A stretch of 64,000 bases of DNA, taken from assembly GCA_015521705.1 (NCBI GenBank), contig WANR01000018.1:1-64000 (forward strand). The letters are read 5' to 3'. A model generated the notes under the pieces. It searched no databases, was not told where the DNA came from, and saw only the letters and a program-made list of their open reading frames with translations. The translations under genes and the position numbers were made by a program. Of this stretch, positions 8,465 to 18,248 are shown one piece after another. Source of the DNA: Desulfurococcales archaeon (GTDB lineage: Archaea; Thermoproteota; Thermoprotei_A; Sulfolobales; Acidilobaceae). Position 1 is the stretch's first letter, and every line of letters starts with the position of its first letter.

Positions 8465-11247
8465 TCCTGGACAAGCTCAGGCTCACTAACTTCAAGAGCC
8501 ACGAGAAAACAGAGATCTCTCTAGGCGAGGGCATCATAGCTATTATAGGGGACAATGGAGCTGGTAAATCGAGTATTATAGAAGCCGTTTACACTGTCCT
8601 GGCAGGTAGGCCCCCTACTGGTAGGTATTCAGACCTGGTAACGCAGGGCAGGACTATGGGCGCGGTCTCGCTAGAGACCGTTCTCCCCGGAGGGCCAAGG
8701 TACTCGATGGAGGTTAGGATAGATGCTAGAGGTAGAAAGGGCTCGGGCACCTACATGCTGAGAGAGCTTAGAAACGGTTCTAGCAGGATACTGGCTACCA
8801 GGCAAGAGGCGTACGTAGAGTCGGTAGCGCGCATTCTGGGCCTCAGGAATGTTCCAGAGCCAGAAGTTCTCGTGGAGAGAGCGGCCGTGATTAGGCAGGG
8901 TGGATTGAGGGAAATAGCTAGCCTAATGGAGCGGGGTGGCAAGAGGCTGAGAGAGGAGCTGGAGGCAGCCCTCGGGATCCCAGACTATGCAGTAGCCACG
9001 GAAGCCCTCTCGAGCAAGAACGATAAACTAATTATTGAAACTGGCACAAGGCTAGGCCCCGTATGGTTCACAGCAGTAGTTCAGAAGAGGGTCGACGCTG
9101 CCAGGAATAAGGTTCTAGAAGAGCTAAAGTCTACGAAAAAGGGGCTCGAGGAGAAGCTGGGAGAACTCGAGAATTGGAGGAAGAGAGAAGCTGAGGCTAG
9201 GAGGGCTATAGAGTCTCTCAGGAAAGAGCTGGAGGAGGTAGAGTCTGGGCTGAGATCCATAGGCAGTGCTACACAGTTGAGAAGGCGCCTGGACGAGAAG
9301 AGGGAAGAGCTTGACCACGTTATAAAGAGTCTCCGAGAAAAGGAGGCCGAGTTAAGGGAAGCCGAAGAGAAAGCGTCTAAACTGTCCATGCTAGAGTCCC
9401 TGGACAGGCTGAGAGGGGACATAGAAAGGCTTAAGTCTATGAAGAGCGAGCTGGAAATACTCAAGGGCAAAATAAGGGAGCTTAGGGAAGTCAAGGAACA
9501 CGTGGAGGCCGTCAAGCTCCTGGAACCTTCTCTTAGGGAGCGTGACCGTGCTAGGGAGCTATTGGAGAAGGCTGAGGAGAGGCTGAGACTCGCGGAGCGG
9601 GAGCTTGGCAAGATCGAGGAGAGTCTCAAGAGCGCCGAGGAAAGAGCTAGGGAGGCTAAGAGTAGGATAGAGAGGTTGCTAGAGAAGGCCTCGTCTATAG
9701 TGGGTGCCAGGATAAGCAACCTAGAGGAGGCCCAAAGGGTTCTGGAAGAGCTGCACGCTGAAACGCTTAGCCTGGAAGATGAGAAGTCTAGGTTGGAGGC
9801 GAGACTCGGAGCGCTCAGGGGGCTAGTAGAGTCAATAGACCACAGGTTGAAGATCTTGGAAGCGCCGGGCAGAGAGCCAAAGTGCCCTCTATGCGGTGCC
9901 CAGCTGACAGCAGAGAAGATGGAGGAGATAAGGAGGCACTTGGAAGATGAGAAGAAGAGGTTGGAGAGAGAGTTCGAGGAGGCGGAGTCCAGGCTTGAGC
10001 ATGTAGTCAGGATGCTTGAGGAGCGGAGGAGGATAGCGAGGTCCTTGGAGGAGCTAGTGGCTAGGATAAGGGATTACGAGAGGGAGAGGGTAGATGCCGA
10101 GGCTAAGATGTCGGAGTACTTGGAAAAGCTGAGAAGTGCCAGGGCTTCAAGAGACGAGGCTAGGAGGGCCTTAGACGAGGTTAGGGGGGTCTACGAGAAG
10201 GTCTCAAGGGATGTTGCCAGGTTTGAGGCGTCACGTGGCTGGCTCGTGATAAGGGGGTATTGGCCGCTGGATAGGGCTGAGAAAGAGGTGGCCAGCCTGG
10301 GATCCCTAGAGGGTAAGGCCGAGGAACTAGGGAGGCTAGCCGCGGAGCTGGAGAGGAAGATAGTCAAGAAGAGCGGTTTTGAAAGCTTGGAAGAGGCTGA
10401 AAGAGCCTCTAGGGAGGCCTCGCAGAAGCTGGTTGAAGCTAGAGTAGCCGCTGAAAAGATTGGGGCGCTTAGGAGCGAGGTGGACGGTCTTAGGGATAGA
10501 CTGGAAAAACTCAGGAGGGACGTTGAGGAACTTGAGAGTAGCCTGGAGGAGGCAGAGGCGTTAGAAGCCAAGGCCGTGGAGATGAAAAATAGGCTTGAGG
10601 AAGAGAGGGAAAAGCTGAACCGTGCAAGTAGCAATGCTGCAAGGATCCAGGGAGAGATAGACGGGACAAGGAGCCAGATCTCGAGGCTCAAGAAAGAGCT
10701 TGACGGGATCGAGAGGGCTAGGAGGATCGTGGCTGCTGGTATTGCCGCTAACAGGATACTGGGGAGGCTGAAGGAGCTACTATATGAGAGGAGGCTCAGG
10801 CTGCTAGAGGACGAGATGAGCAGGATCCTCTCAATGTTTAACCTCGACTACGTGGGTGTTAGGTTCGACCGTTCAGGCGATGGGGTGAGCATTTCAGTAT
10901 ACAACAGGACCGGCGCTGCGTTTAGTGTGTCACAGCTGAGCGGAGGCGAGAAGACGGTTCTAGCCCTAGCCTACGTTCTTGCCCTTAGCAGGGTAATAGG
11001 GTGGACCAGGATAGGGTTCCTCATACTAGACGAGCCGACGGCAGAGCTTGATGAGGAGAGGAGGGCCATGCTACTCAAGGTTATTAGGGATATGGCGAGG
11101 AGTGGCGGTCTCGGAGTGAGACAACTCATAATCGTCAGTCATCACGACGAAGTCGTGGATCTAGCAGACACGGTTTGCCGGGTTTACAAAACTCCTAAAG
11201 GGAGCAAGGTCGAGTGCAGCGAGGCTGGTATGGCTGGGATGACATAA
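8452..11247 (+). CDS. rad50: DNA repair ATPase Rad50
   Basis: 931-residue SMC-like ATPase, partner of Mre11. Walker A is GDNGAGKS (residues 33-40). Long heptad-rich coiled coils flank the zinc hook CPLCGAQL (near residue 478), whose cysteines dimerise two molecules. The C-terminal lobe has the signature LSGGEKT (near 829) and Walker B LILDEPTAELDEE (near 857), then the His-switch region SHHDE. The GTG at 8452 is preceded by GGGAGGTGATC (8436-8446), an almost complete anti-16S match with 6-nt spacing, so this start is preferred over GTG 8461. Translation is coupled to mre11. Confidence 0.97.
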   Translation: MGQVILDKLRLTNFKSHEKTEISLGEGIIAIIGDNGAGKSSIIEAVYTVLAGRPPTGRYSDLVTQGRTMGAVSLETVLPGGPRYSMEVRIDARGRKGSGTYMLRELRNGSSRILATRQEAYVESVARILGLRNVPEPEVLVERAAVIRQGGLREIASLMERGGKRLREELEAALGIPDYAVATEALSSKNDKLIIETGTRLGPVWFTAVVQKRVDAARNKVLEELKSTKKGLEEKLGELENWRKREAEARRAIESLRKELEEVESGLRSIGSATQLRRRLDEKREELDHVIKSLREKEAELREAEEKASKLSMLESLDRLRGDIERLKSMKSELEILKGKIRELREVKEHVEAVKLLEPSLRERDRARELLEKAEERLRLAERELGKIEESLKSAEERAREAKSRIERLLEKASSIVGARISNLEEAQRVLEELHAETLSLEDEKSRLEARLGALRGLVESIDHRLKILEAPGREPKCPLCGAQLTAEKMEEIRRHLEDEKKRLEREFEEAESRLEHVVRMLEERRRIARSLEELVARIRDYERERVDAEAKMSEYLEKLRSARASRDEARRALDEVRGVYEKVSRDVARFEASRGWLVIRGYWPLDRAEKEVASLGSLEGKAEELGRLAAELERKIVKKSGFESLEEAERASREASQKLVEARVAAEKIGALRSEVDGLRDRLEKLRRDVEELESSLEEAEALEAKAVEMKNRLEEEREKLNRASSNAARIQGEIDGTRSQISRLKKELDGIERARRIVAAGIAANRILGRLKELLYERRLRLLEDEMSRILSMFNLDYVGVRFDRSGDGVSISVYNRTGAAFSVSQLSGGEKTVLALAYVLALSRVIGWTRIGFLILDEPTAELDEERRAMLLKVIRDMARSGGLGVRQLIIVSHHDEVVDLADTVCRVYKTPKGSKVECSEAGMAGMT

Positions 11248-11255
11248 AATATGCA

Positions 11256-11264
11256 TTTTTAAAT
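11256..11264 (+). promoter_or_regulatory. internal TATA box before nurA
   Basis: TTTTTAAAT lies in the 46-base gap after rad50, about 30 bases before the nurA GTG. It suggests that nurA-herA can be transcribed apart from mre11-rad50. Confidence 0.45.
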
Positions 11265-11293
11265 GGGGGTGTTTATGCAGGGAGGGCTCACGT

Positions 11294-12538
11294 GTGAAAG
11301 CGGGGCTGGCAGGGTTGAGGGGTAAACTCTTTCTCAGAGCTATAGGAGCGAGGGATCTCATAGCATCTATACTGGCAGGAGGGCGCGGAGAAGCTGGGCC
11401 CTGCAAGAGTGATGTCAAATGGGGCAGGATTAGGGGTGGGGAGGCTTGGCCTAGCCATGCAGCCATAGATGGGGGTCAGAAGGTTTTCGAGATGGAGGGT
11501 TACAGTGTTTATGCTGTTAGGTCGTATGGGATCCTGAGCGGGGAAGAGGTGAGGGAGCATGAGGAGGCTTCCGTGGGCCTCATAATCCCGCCTCAGGGCG
11601 ACTCGGACAGGGTATCCATGTATAGGGAGATACTGGAGGCGTATACAGGGTCAACGCTTGTACCCGAGTCGGGCGCTGTTTTGATGGATGGCGCTGCATG
11701 GTTCGTTATATGGTGGTGGCCCAAGGATTTGGGCCCTGGGAGCTATCTTGGCAAGCTCGAGGAGGCTGTCAGCGCGTTGAGGAGAGCCTCCGGGAGGGGG
11801 GTCATAGATTTGCCGAGCGACGAGCCTCTGGCGACTCTGGCAGGCGAAGAGGATCCCCCCGAGGGTTGGCATAGGCCCTACGTGCCCAGGATCCTGGCAG
11901 AGATGTATAGGGCCGGGGAGCTTGGCGAGGCTCCATGGGTTACGGCGCTAGAGCTCACGGAGAAGCTCCTTGTCTACAAAAGACTCATGGAGACGGCATG
12001 GTTCCAGGGATCCGACGTGGTCTTCATAGCGAAGACTAGCAAGTCTACCAGGCTTTGCGGGGGCCCCTTAAGTGACACCCACATACTTAGGATCCTCCAC
12101 CCCCGGGATCCCGGGTACACGGTTGAGGGCTTCGTGTCTGTTGGAGCTGCCGAGATAGCTGGCGTGCCCCAGGAGTCTGCTATCCGGGCCTACCCGGAAG
12201 ATCTGGGCCTCAGAGAGTTCTACGTTGAAAGGCTTGGGGTTGCAGACTTCTACGTTAGGCTCAGCCCCTTCAAGAGCATACTGCACGTCAGCCTAGCCTT
12301 CGACTCTTATAGGAGGACCCCGATGCCCGGAGAGATCCCCCCTCTCGTGTCATCGAGGCTCTCAGAGCTCCCCTTGGCGGAGGGCTACCCGGCCACGCTC
12401 TCCCTAGCCCATGAACGGGCTAGGATCTCCAGCGAGGACGCGGAGGTTGTGGCAAGGATCCTTAGGCTAGGGGCAGAACCTGGGGCCCGCAGGGTTCTCT
12501 ACTTGGAGGGGGCCCGCAGGTCTCTGTATAGGGGGTGA
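11294..12538 (+). CDS. nurA: NurA 5'-3' nuclease
   Basis: 414 residues. NurA is a toroidal nuclease that works with the HerA translocase to resect DNA ends. The RNase H-like core shows the metal-binding aspartate in AAIDGGQKV (near residue 60), the second acidic strand SGAVLMDGAAWF, the KTSKSTRL strand and the C-terminal GYPATLSLAHERA histidine segment. The first motif reads IDGG where many homologues have DGS. The start GTG at 11294 follows GGAGGG with 7-nt spacing. Assignment also rests on position between rad50 and herA, the usual archaeal order or a variant of it. Confidence 0.88.
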   Translation: MKAGLAGLRGKLFLRAIGARDLIASILAGGRGEAGPCKSDVKWGRIRGGEAWPSHAAIDGGQKVFEMEGYSVYAVRSYGILSGEEVREHEEASVGLIIPPQGDSDRVSMYREILEAYTGSTLVPESGAVLMDGAAWFVIWWWPKDLGPGSYLGKLEEAVSALRRASGRGVIDLPSDEPLATLAGEEDPPEGWHRPYVPRILAEMYRAGELGEAPWVTALELTEKLLVYKRLMETAWFQGSDVVFIAKTSKSTRLCGGPLSDTHILRILHPRDPGYTVEGFVSVGAAEIAGVPQESAIRAYPEDLGLREFYVERLGVADFYVRLSPFKSILHVSLAFDSYRRTPMPGEIPPLVSSRLSELPLAEGYPATLSLAHERARISSEDAEVVARILRLGAEPGARRVLYLEGARRSLYRG

Positions 12539-12545
12539 TCCGGCG

Positions 12546-14114
12546 TTGGAGTCGTGCGGGGAGCATAGGATAGGGTGGGTTGTTGGCGAGAGCAGTCCAA
12601 GAGAGAGCCTTGTAATATTCGAGAAGGGGTTTAGGGCCAGGCTAGGCCTCTACGTCTCATCCAGGGCCGGCGACATGTGCGTCCTCGGCATGCTAGAGAG
12701 GCTCTCTGCTGGCAGCCATCTCCTCCCGCAAGGCCTCACAGAGGCCGAGGTTGTCGAGTCGGTTAGCACCTATGACCATAGCTTGCTGGAGAGGGAGAGG
12801 TACTTGAGAGGCTCGGTGCGCTGGATAGTGGCTATAGGTGAAGGCCACTCGGTACCTCAGGAGCCGGTGATGCCTGGCTCGCCAGTATACGAGGCGCCTG
12901 CCAGCTTGCTAAAAGAAGTCTTCTCTCCCGAGAGCGAGGGCTACTTAGAGGTGGGCAGGCTCATAGGGGCTGGGGTGCCTGTGGGGATCAACGTTGACAA
13001 GCTCGCCAGGCACCTGGCAATACTAGCAGTCACTGGCGGCGGTAAGAGTAATACGGCATGCGTCATAGCTAGGGGGATAGTTGAGAATTACGGGGGGACA
13101 GTGGCAATATTCGACATGCACGGCGAATACGGCGACTTAGGGCTACCAGGCGATAAGGCAGTTGTGCACAGCACACCCTTCATTAACCCGTATAGTATAA
13201 GTCTGAGAGAGCTAGTCAGGCTCGCCAGGATCCCGGAGAATGCCCATAACCAGTTGAGACTGCTGAGATGGGTATGGAACGAGGCCAGGAGGCGGGTAGC
13301 TAAGGGAGAGATCAGGCCGGGAGAGGTAATAGACTTCGCGAAGAGGGTCATAGAAGAGTATGCAGGGCTTGACAAGAAGCTAGTAAACTCTTGGGCTCAG
13401 AGAAACGAGTTCGAGACAAGGCCTCCCGCTAAGAGGGGAGACGAGGCCGAGGGCCTCCTAAACAGGCTAGACGATGTTATAGAATCCTATGGGGACGTGC
13501 TCAGGAAGGATGCCCCCATAGACCTGGACTCTATAATACAGCCTGGCAGGCTCACGGTTTTCGACCTAAGCGGGCTAGACGAGGAGGGAGCCGACGCTGT
13601 AGTGAGCCATTACCTAAGGAGGATCCTGACGGAGAGGAGGGACTACGTGAGAGGAGGTGGTGGGTACTCCTCGCCGATCATTGTCTTCATAGAGGAGGCC
13701 CACGTCCTAGTGCCTAAAGATGAGTCGACACTGACCAAGTACTGGGCTTCAAGAATAGCCAAGGAGGGTAGGAAGTTTGGAGTCGGGATGGCACTGATAA
13801 GCCAGAGGCCGAGGAAACTGGACCCGGACGCTCTAAGCCAGACCAATAACAAGATAATCCTTAGAATGGTCGAGCCCAGAGACATAGAGTATGTCAGGGC
13901 GGCCAGCGAGGAGATAGGAGAGGATCTAGCATCTCTACTGCCCAGCCTAGACACCGGGGAAGCCCTACTCATAGGCTCTTTCACCAAGCTCCCGGCAGTA
14001 GTCAAGATCCACAAGTGCCCCTACAAGAAAAGTGGTGGAGATATACCTGTGTCGAGGGAGTGGATAGAGGCATCTTCGAGGGAAAGAGGGATCGTAGAAG
14101 AGGCTTTCGGCTAG
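12546..14114 (+). CDS. herA: HerA hexameric DNA translocase
   Basis: 522-residue FtsK/HerA superfamily ATPase. An N-terminal HAS-barrel (about 1-110) is followed by the P-loop AVTGGGKSNTACVIAR (near 160), the FDMHGEYGD motif, Walker B IVFIEEAHVLVP (near 380), the arginine-rich SRIAKEGRKFGVGMALISQRP segment with sensor residues, and the C-terminal ILRMVEPRD. HerA pumps DNA through NurA for end resection. The TTG at 12546 follows GGTGATC with 5-nt spacing, 7 bases after nurA, so it is coupled with it. Last gene of the repair operon. Confidence 0.95.
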   Translation: MESCGEHRIGWVVGESSPRESLVIFEKGFRARLGLYVSSRAGDMCVLGMLERLSAGSHLLPQGLTEAEVVESVSTYDHSLLERERYLRGSVRWIVAIGEGHSVPQEPVMPGSPVYEAPASLLKEVFSPESEGYLEVGRLIGAGVPVGINVDKLARHLAILAVTGGGKSNTACVIARGIVENYGGTVAIFDMHGEYGDLGLPGDKAVVHSTPFINPYSISLRELVRLARIPENAHNQLRLLRWVWNEARRRVAKGEIRPGEVIDFAKRVIEEYAGLDKKLVNSWAQRNEFETRPPAKRGDEAEGLLNRLDDVIESYGDVLRKDAPIDLDSIIQPGRLTVFDLSGLDEEGADAVVSHYLRRILTERRDYVRGGGGYSSPIIVFIEEAHVLVPKDESTLTKYWASRIAKEGRKFGVGMALISQRPRKLDPDALSQTNNKIILRMVEPRDIEYVRAASEEIGEDLASLLPSLDTGEALLIGSFTKLPAVVKIHKCPYKKSGGDIPVSREWIEASSRERGIVEEAFG

Positions 14115-14204
14115 TTGCATCTAGCCGCCTGGCGTGGCTCGTTTCGGAGGCACGTAACTGCTTGGCTATCCTAGATTCTTGGCGTAGCCGGTGTTCTGTT
14201 CTAT

Positions 14205-14723
14205 CTATTCTATTTTAACGTCGACCCCTTTACCCTCTTCTTCTATCTTCTTTAGCTTGACTTCTAGGACACCGTTCCTGTAGGAGGCTTTGGCGCTTTT
14301 TGGGTCCACCTTTGCTGGAAGGTCTACCTCCTTATAGTACTTCCTGCCATTCTCTGCCTTGATTACCAGCTTGTTCTCTTGGGCTTTAACCTTTATCTTA
14401 TCCTTATCTACGCCAGGGAGCTCGGCTACCACCCACACCTCGTCTCCGTGCTCTATCACGTCTACTAGGGGCTCTATCTCCTCCGTGATCAGCGGTCTCC
14501 CCCTCCTGCCACGCTTAATGTTGCCGAACTCTTCTATCCTGGGGACGCCGTCCGGGCCGATTGTTACCCTAACTCCATAGTAGTATGGTCCGCGGATTTC
14601 ACCTCGACCTTCCTTCATTAAGCGTTCGAACTCTTCCTCGAGTAGTCTAAAGCTTTCCTCAAAGTCTCTCATAATCTCGTCGAATACGTCGAATATGCTT
14701 CGCCTCCTCCTCCACCACGACAT
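14205..14723 (-). CDS. hsp20: small heat-shock protein Hsp20
   Basis: 172-residue alpha-crystallin-type chaperone. The N-terminal arm is short and basic with an acidic amphipathic helix (FDEIMRDFEESFRLLEEEFE). The alpha-crystallin domain runs from about residue 84 to 160, with PLVDVIEHGDEVWVVAELPGV, KLVIKAEN, KYYKEVDLP and the A-x-x-x-x-G-V-L motif KASYRNGVLEVKLKK. The C-terminal tail ends GVDVKIE, close to the IXI-type anchor. ATG at 14723; a TATA element is 38-47 bases upstream, within reach of heat-shock control. It converges on herA. Confidence 0.93.
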   Translation of the reverse strand: MSWWRRRRSIFDVFDEIMRDFEESFRLLEEEFERLMKEGRGEIRGPYYYGVRVTIGPDGVPRIEEFGNIKRGRRGRPLITEEIEPLVDVIEHGDEVWVVAELPGVDKDKIKVKAQENKLVIKAENGRKYYKEVDLPAKVDPKSAKASYRNGVLEVKLKKIEEEGKGVDVKIE

Positions 14724-14760
14724 GACGTGGCACCCGGGAGAATTTGTAGGCCCTTGGAGG

Positions 14761-14770
14761 GTATATTTGT
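14761..14770 (-). promoter_or_regulatory. TATA box of hsp20
   Basis: On the minus strand it reads ACAAATATAC, about 40 bases before the ATG, giving a predicted start of transcription near 14738. Confidence 0.45.
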
Positions 14771-14860
14771 ATGCGTGCCTGGCACTCAGTGATTAGCACG
14801 TGAAAATATGGCATACAGAATAAATAGATGATCGTTCATTAATTATTGAAGGTGCGTGTG

Positions 14861-16234
14861 TTGACACGCGAGCTGAAGTACGACGTAGTCATTGTGGGTC
14901 TAGGCCCTGCAGGATCCTCCCTCGCCTATATGCTAAGGAAGACAGGGCTCAGGATAGCCGGGCTAGACTGGGTAGACTGGGACCACCTGTGGGGCAAGCC
15001 CTGTGGAGACGCCATAGGTGCTCACCACTTTGAAGAGACGGGCCTCCCACACCCACAGCCTCCAGCTCTCATGCAGAAGGTCTCAGGCATAGACATCTAT
15101 AGCCCAAGCGAAGAGATAAGGCTGCGCGTCTACGGCGAAGGCTACATGATCAGTAGGAACCTCTATGGCAGATCCCTAGTGAAGGAAGCTATGGATTCCG
15201 GCGTGGACATATACTTGAAAACCAGGGTCGGCCAGGTCATCATGGAAAATGGTAAGCTGAGAGGAGTCGCTGCCACCACTAGAGACGGGGAAAAACTCAG
15301 GTTCTATGCAGACATAATAGTAGATGCCACGGGAAGCGGTGGAAGCATCCGCAGAAAGCTGCCGCCCAGCTGGCCTGTCAACGAGCCATTAAAGAAGACA
15401 GACGCGGCAGTAGCTTATAGGAGAATAGTAGAGCTTGGCTATGACATAGAAGAGCCAGAGTTCATAAGGATCTACCTTAACCAGAGAATAGCGCCGGGAG
15501 GCTACTGGTGGTTCTTCCCCAAGGGTAAGAGATCAGCCAACATAGGCCTAGGAGTGCAGGGAGGCAGGGGCCATCCCCACCCGGCCCAGATATATAGGGA
15601 CGTTTTGATGAAACGCCCAGAGGTCGGAAGCGAGGTTAAAGTCATAGCAGACTCGGGAGCCCTCGTCCCGACAAGGAGGCCCGCTAATACTCTCGTATGG
15701 GACAACTTCATAGGGATAGGCGATAACGGCTACACAGTCAACCCCATACATGGCGGCGGCATGGGTTACGCCATGACAGCTGCTAGACACGCCTATGAAA
15801 CCATTATGGAAGCCTTCGAAAAAGGAGACTATACTAGGAGAGGCCTCTGGGGGCTCAACCTAAGGTATATGAAAGGGCTAGGTGCTAAGCAAGCAGGGCT
15901 CGACATATTCAGGATATTTCTCCAACAGCTGGACGACGAGGAAATTGAATGGGGCATTAGAACAGGAATAATGAGGGCCAGCGAGGCGTACGAGACAAGC
16001 GTTAAGGGCGAGTTAAAGGCCAACTTAGGCATAGTGGAAAAGGCAAGGATACTTGCAAAACTCCTTGGCAGGCCATCCATGCTTCTAAAGCTCAAAATGG
16101 TTGCCGACTACATGAAGCAGGTAAAAACCCTCTATAAGGCTTATCCTGAGAACCCCGAGGCCCTACCCAAATGGGTAGACTCGGTCGAGCAGCTTTACAA
16201 GGAATACAAGGAAAAACTGGGAGTCACGTGGTAG
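14861..16234 (+). CDS. geranylgeranyl reductase family flavoprotein (FAD-dependent)
   Basis: About 457 residues. It has a Rossmann FAD site (VVIVGLGPAGSSLAYMLR), the family motif GKPCGDAIGAHHF near residue 50, the RIYLNQRIAPGGYWWFFPKG segment typical of geranylgeranyl reductases, and GIGDNGYTVNPIHGGGMGYAM at the second flavin motif. Members saturate the isoprenoid chains of archaeal lipids or of other prenyl compounds. The frame is open from TTG 14846, but TTG 14861 lies 6 nt after AAGGTG and is the better start. Two other proteins of this superfamily occur in the window (35833 and 46588). Confidence 0.85.
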   Translation: MTRELKYDVVIVGLGPAGSSLAYMLRKTGLRIAGLDWVDWDHLWGKPCGDAIGAHHFEETGLPHPQPPALMQKVSGIDIYSPSEEIRLRVYGEGYMISRNLYGRSLVKEAMDSGVDIYLKTRVGQVIMENGKLRGVAATTRDGEKLRFYADIIVDATGSGGSIRRKLPPSWPVNEPLKKTDAAVAYRRIVELGYDIEEPEFIRIYLNQRIAPGGYWWFFPKGKRSANIGLGVQGGRGHPHPAQIYRDVLMKRPEVGSEVKVIADSGALVPTRRPANTLVWDNFIGIGDNGYTVNPIHGGGMGYAMTAARHAYETIMEAFEKGDYTRRGLWGLNLRYMKGLGAKQAGLDIFRIFLQQLDDEEIEWGIRTGIMRASEAYETSVKGELKANLGIVEKARILAKLLGRPSMLLKLKMVADYMKQVKTLYKAYPENPEALPKWVDSVEQLYKEYKEKLGVTW

Positions 16235-16308
16235 CGCGCCGCCCAGCCTCTTAAGCCCTGCCAATATTTTAATCCCAAAGACCCCCCATCGATCCATAGG
16301 TTAGTTGT

Positions 16309-16896
16309 TTAACTGTTTTGTGGCAGACCGGCGAGCCTTTTAACGTAGACGTAGGCGTCTTCCCCGTCCCTATAGTATTTTCTAATGATTCTAGACTTCT
16401 TGAAACCAAATTTCTCATAGAGCCTTATAGCTGGGGTGTTTGACACCCTAACCTCTAGATAGACCGATTCCACCCTGTAGTGGTCTCTTAGAACCCTTAT
16501 CGTCTCGGACAAGAGGCTAGCACCGACTCCTTTCCCACGGTATCCTGGAGCTACTGCTATGGATACAAGGTGGCCCACGGGCCGCGCTTCTTGAAGTATG
16601 CTCTTCAACAGCTCTGCTATTTTCTGCCCCACGCTCTTTTCTTCCCCTATCTCTGTGGTTAAACCTAGGAGGACAGGATCCCTGGATTCTTCGACCCTGC
16701 TCATGGCGTAGCCTATTATCTGGCCTCCAGCATCTGCTACCAGGAAGGCTTCGCCCCAGTTCTCAAGCATCTGAACGTAAAACCCGTACCAGTAATTCTC
16801 GGGGAGGCTTTCAAGGTTTATCCTAATCACTGACGGTATATCCTCCACGGTAGCCTTCCTAACACTATACCACTTCTCCGAAACGCCTTCCAGCAA
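16309..16896 (-). CDS. rimI: N-terminal protein acetyltransferase, RimI/Ard1 type
   Basis: 195-residue GNAT. It has the archaeal Ard1 features INLESLPENYWYGFYVQMLENWGEAFLVA at the N-terminus, the acetyl-CoA loop VAPGYRGKGVGASLL (about 119-133), the diagnostic YLEVRVSNTPAIRLYEKFGF, and YYRDGEDAYVYVK at the end. By analogy with the Sulfolobus enzyme it acetylates protein N-termini co-translationally. It is divergent from coaBC. Start: GTG/ATG region at 16896, about 12 residues before the conserved YSVRKATVEDI; a slightly shorter start is possible. Confidence 0.9.
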   Translation of the reverse strand: MLEGVSEKWYSVRKATVEDIPSVIRINLESLPENYWYGFYVQMLENWGEAFLVADAGGQIIGYAMSRVEESRDPVLLGLTTEIGEEKSVGQKIAELLKSILQEARPVGHLVSIAVAPGYRGKGVGASLLSETIRVLRDHYRVESVYLEVRVSNTPAIRLYEKFGFKKSRIIRKYYRDGEDAYVYVKRLAGLPQNS

Positions 16897-17027
16897 CCGA
16901 TTGCCCCGCGTCCTACTATTATGGGTTCTGGCAGGTTTATTGCTTAAGCCGGGCGGTAGGCTGTTTTGTTTAAAGCTATCGTTATTATTTGCTGTACATC
17001 AATATCTTGCTTGGTGGTGCTTTACTA

Positions 17028-18248
17028 ATGCCTGGAGCGCATCCGTCGCTAGACATCTTAGGCGAGGTAAATAATTACGCCGGCGGCCGCTGCGTAGCGC
17101 TAGGCGTTACTGGCAGCGTCGCTGTATACAAGGCTATAGATACTGCACGTTGGATGATGAGAAGGGGTGCTAGAGTAAGGGTTGTCATGACTAGGGAGGC
17201 CGCCAGGCTAGTCTCGCCTAGGCTCTTCCACTGGGCCACGGGTGTGGAACCTATTACTGAGGCCACAGGCGATGTAGAGCATATTTCGCTGGCCCGGGAG
17301 TGCGATTCTATGGCAATAGCTCCTGCCACGCTTTCCACAATGTCCAAAATAGCCGGGGGGGTAGTAGACAATGTTGTTGCCCTTACAGCCATATCATTCA
17401 TGGGCTACTCAAAACCAGTTATAGTAGTGCCTGCTATGCATGGCAACATGCATGAAACACCGCAGTACAGGAGAATCGAGGAGGAGTTAAGGGCTCAGGG
17501 GGTTAGGGTGGTGCCGCCATTAGTAGAGGAAGGGATCGCCAAGTACCCGGATCCAGGCATTGTGGGTAGAGTAGTACTAGCGGCTACGGTTAACAGGTAT
17601 TCTATGAGAGGCCGTAAAAGCCTGGTAACAGCAGGATCCACTAGGGAGTGGATCGATAGAGTCAGGTTCGTTTCTAACCCTAGCACGGGCCTGATGGGTC
17701 TAGAGCTGGGTATAGAGGCTTGGGCCAGGGGCTCCACAGTTGACATGGTTCACGGCCATGTGGAAGTAGTTATGCCCCATTTCATGGGGAAGTATAGGGC
17801 CGAGACAACCAGGGATATGGCTAATATAGTGGGTGAACTTACGGAGACTCGATACGACTTTATAGCCATGGCCGCTGCTCCGGTAGACTTCTCTCCCGTG
17901 CAGACCATCAACGGGAAGATCAGTAGCGGGAAATCCCTGGCGCTCACGCTTGAACCTACACCTAAAGTTATCGACATGGTAAGAACCAGGCCAAGGGTTC
18001 TAGTAGCTTTTGCTGCAGAAGTGGTGGACAGCCTTTCCGAGCTTGAGGCTAAAGCCTGGGAGAAACTGGAAAAGTACGATTCCGACATGGTAGTAGCCAA
18101 CATCGTGGGTAGACCAGGGTCTGGTTTTGCCAGCGAGGGGAGTAGAGTCGTTATAGTAGATCGCGACCAGGGACTTGTTGCTAAAGGCTATATCCATAAA
18201 GAAATCCTGGCAAAAATAATAGTTGATGAGGCCCTGAAAAGAATGTAG
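17028..18248 (+). CDS. coaBC: phosphopantothenoylcysteine decarboxylase / phosphopantothenate-cysteine ligase
   Basis: Bifunctional CoA enzyme of about 406 residues. The flavoprotein CoaC half shows LGVTGSVAVYKAIDTARWMMRRGA, the presumed catalytic His in GDVEHISLARECD, the IAPATLSTMSKIAGGVVDNV segment and PAMHGNMHE. The CoaB half begins at SLVTAGSTREWIDRVRFVSNPSTG and ends with the MVVANIVGRPGSGFASE nucleotide region. ATG 17028 is preferred over the upstream frame start because GGTGGTG ends 8 nt before it. It begins a cofactor cluster with nadE and the two archaeal pantothenate genes. Confidence 0.93.
   Translation: MPGAHPSLDILGEVNNYAGGRCVALGVTGSVAVYKAIDTARWMMRRGARVRVVMTREAARLVSPRLFHWATGVEPITEATGDVEHISLARECDSMAIAPATLSTMSKIAGGVVDNVVALTAISFMGYSKPVIVVPAMHGNMHETPQYRRIEEELRAQGVRVVPPLVEEGIAKYPDPGIVGRVVLAATVNRYSMRGRKSLVTAGSTREWIDRVRFVSNPSTGLMGLELGIEAWARGSTVDMVHGHVEVVMPHFMGKYRAETTRDMANIVGELTETRYDFIAMAAAPVDFSPVQTINGKISSGKSLALTLEPTPKVIDMVRTRPRVLVAFAAEVVDSLSELEAKAWEKLEKYDSDMVVANIVGRPGSGFASEGSRVVIVDRDQGLVAKGYIHKEILAKIIVDEALKRM

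Noticed and set aside
9081-9719. 212-codon minus-strand frame inside rad50
   Set aside because: Ser/Leu repeats are the mirror of the Glu/Arg-rich coiled coil of Rad50.
14015-14218. 67-codon frame after herA
   Set aside because: Mostly inside herA in another frame and overlapping the hsp20 end; no family similarity.
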